Shown here: positions 12,189-12,209 of the stretch, piece after piece
Numbering within the stretch: position 1 is the stretch's first letter
Layout: the number at the start of each line of letters is the position of its first letter
DNA from: an uncultured Alphaproteobacteria bacterium
GTDB taxonomy: Bacteria > Pseudomonadota > Alphaproteobacteria > CAAHEQ01 > UBA3637
Length of the DNA stretch: 12,209 nt
Reading direction: 5' to 3'
NCBI GenBank assembly: GCA_944391545.1
Contig: CALXTZ010000038.1
Location: forward strand, 1-12,209
Program-made: the position numbers and the translations under genes
The notes under the pieces: generated by a model
What the model was told of the DNA's origin: nothing
The model's input: only the letters and a program-made list of their open reading frames with translations
The model's database searches: none

Positions 12189-12209
12189 GGCCTGCCCGAA
12201 ATTCTTCGG
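12189..12209. repeat. GCTTGCCCG-type hairpin, cut by the right edge
   Basis: GGCCTGCCCGAA (12189-12200), a short ATTC loop and TTCGG (12205-12209). The 5' arm resembles those of the hairpins at 11563 and 11890. The stem would be completed outside the window by bases such as GCAGGCC, which cannot be checked here. Confidence 0.5.

Noticed and set aside
1..12209. CRISPR array, insertion sequence, tRNA or attachment site
   Set aside because: No regularly spaced direct repeats, transposase, cloverleaf or duplicated attachment core was seen in the window.

Overview
The window looks like a piece of an alphaproteobacterial chromosome. The signs are an HdaA-type DnaA-like protein placed directly after a DUF2066 protein and a PerM/AI-2E-type permease, an alphaproteobacterial-style class IIA HAD phosphatase, an rplM-rpsI pair, a KDO cytidylyltransferase (so an LPS outer membrane), and many promoters of the TTGACA / TATAAT type. 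Base composition is moderate, neither GC-rich nor strongly AT-rich. Prepilin N-termini reading GRTLLEMLGVL are something I associate with uncultured gut alphaproteobacteria; that placement is an inference.

Layout. 1-168 (minus): the first 56 codons of a type IV prepilin/pseudopilin-like gene that runs off the left edge. 169-523: a non-coding stretch holding a near-consensus minus-strand promoter, a run of 13 G (13 C in the transcript) and a terminator-like hairpin that competes with an alternative pairing. 523-887 (minus): RNase P RNA (rnpB) with an exact 13-bp P1 stem. 888-1033: divergent promoters for rnpB and for rplM, with a 7-bp palindrome between them. 1034-1950: rplM and rpsI, one-base overlap, then a terminator. 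2130-2480: a secreted YgiW/BOF-type protein with its own promoter. A shared bidirectional terminator separates it from a compact minus-strand operon that reads, in transcription order, ppa, HAD phosphatase, HIT protein, kdsB (5112 down to 2524). 5230-6822: lemA and an M48 metalloprotease, a classic membrane quality-control pair. 6823-7036: a dispersed repeat and the hinT terminator. 7037-7378 (minus) hinT and 7484-10932 ndk, DUF2066, permease, hdaA, fired from two back-to-back promoters. 11003-11437: an unrecognised 144-residue protein with its own strong promoter. 11438-12209: 772 bases with no convincing gene but with several strong hairpins, a possible structured RNA and a second copy of the dispersed repeat.

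Most genes are housekeeping: translation, RNA processing, nucleotide balance, LPS sugar activation, membrane protein turnover and control of replication initiation. In the ndk operon the reading frames touch or overlap at every junction (one-base gap, then two ATGA overlaps), so nucleotide kinase, envelope proteins and the replication regulator are translated as a coupled unit.

The parts most worth a second look are non-coding or atypical: the poly-C leader in front of the prepilin gene, the KdsB with three altered conserved motifs, the dispersed repeat shared by 6878-6907 and 12141-12170, and the family of GCTTGCCCG hairpins with compensatory changes near the right end. I did not find a CRISPR array, an insertion sequence, a tRNA or a clear new defence-type system.
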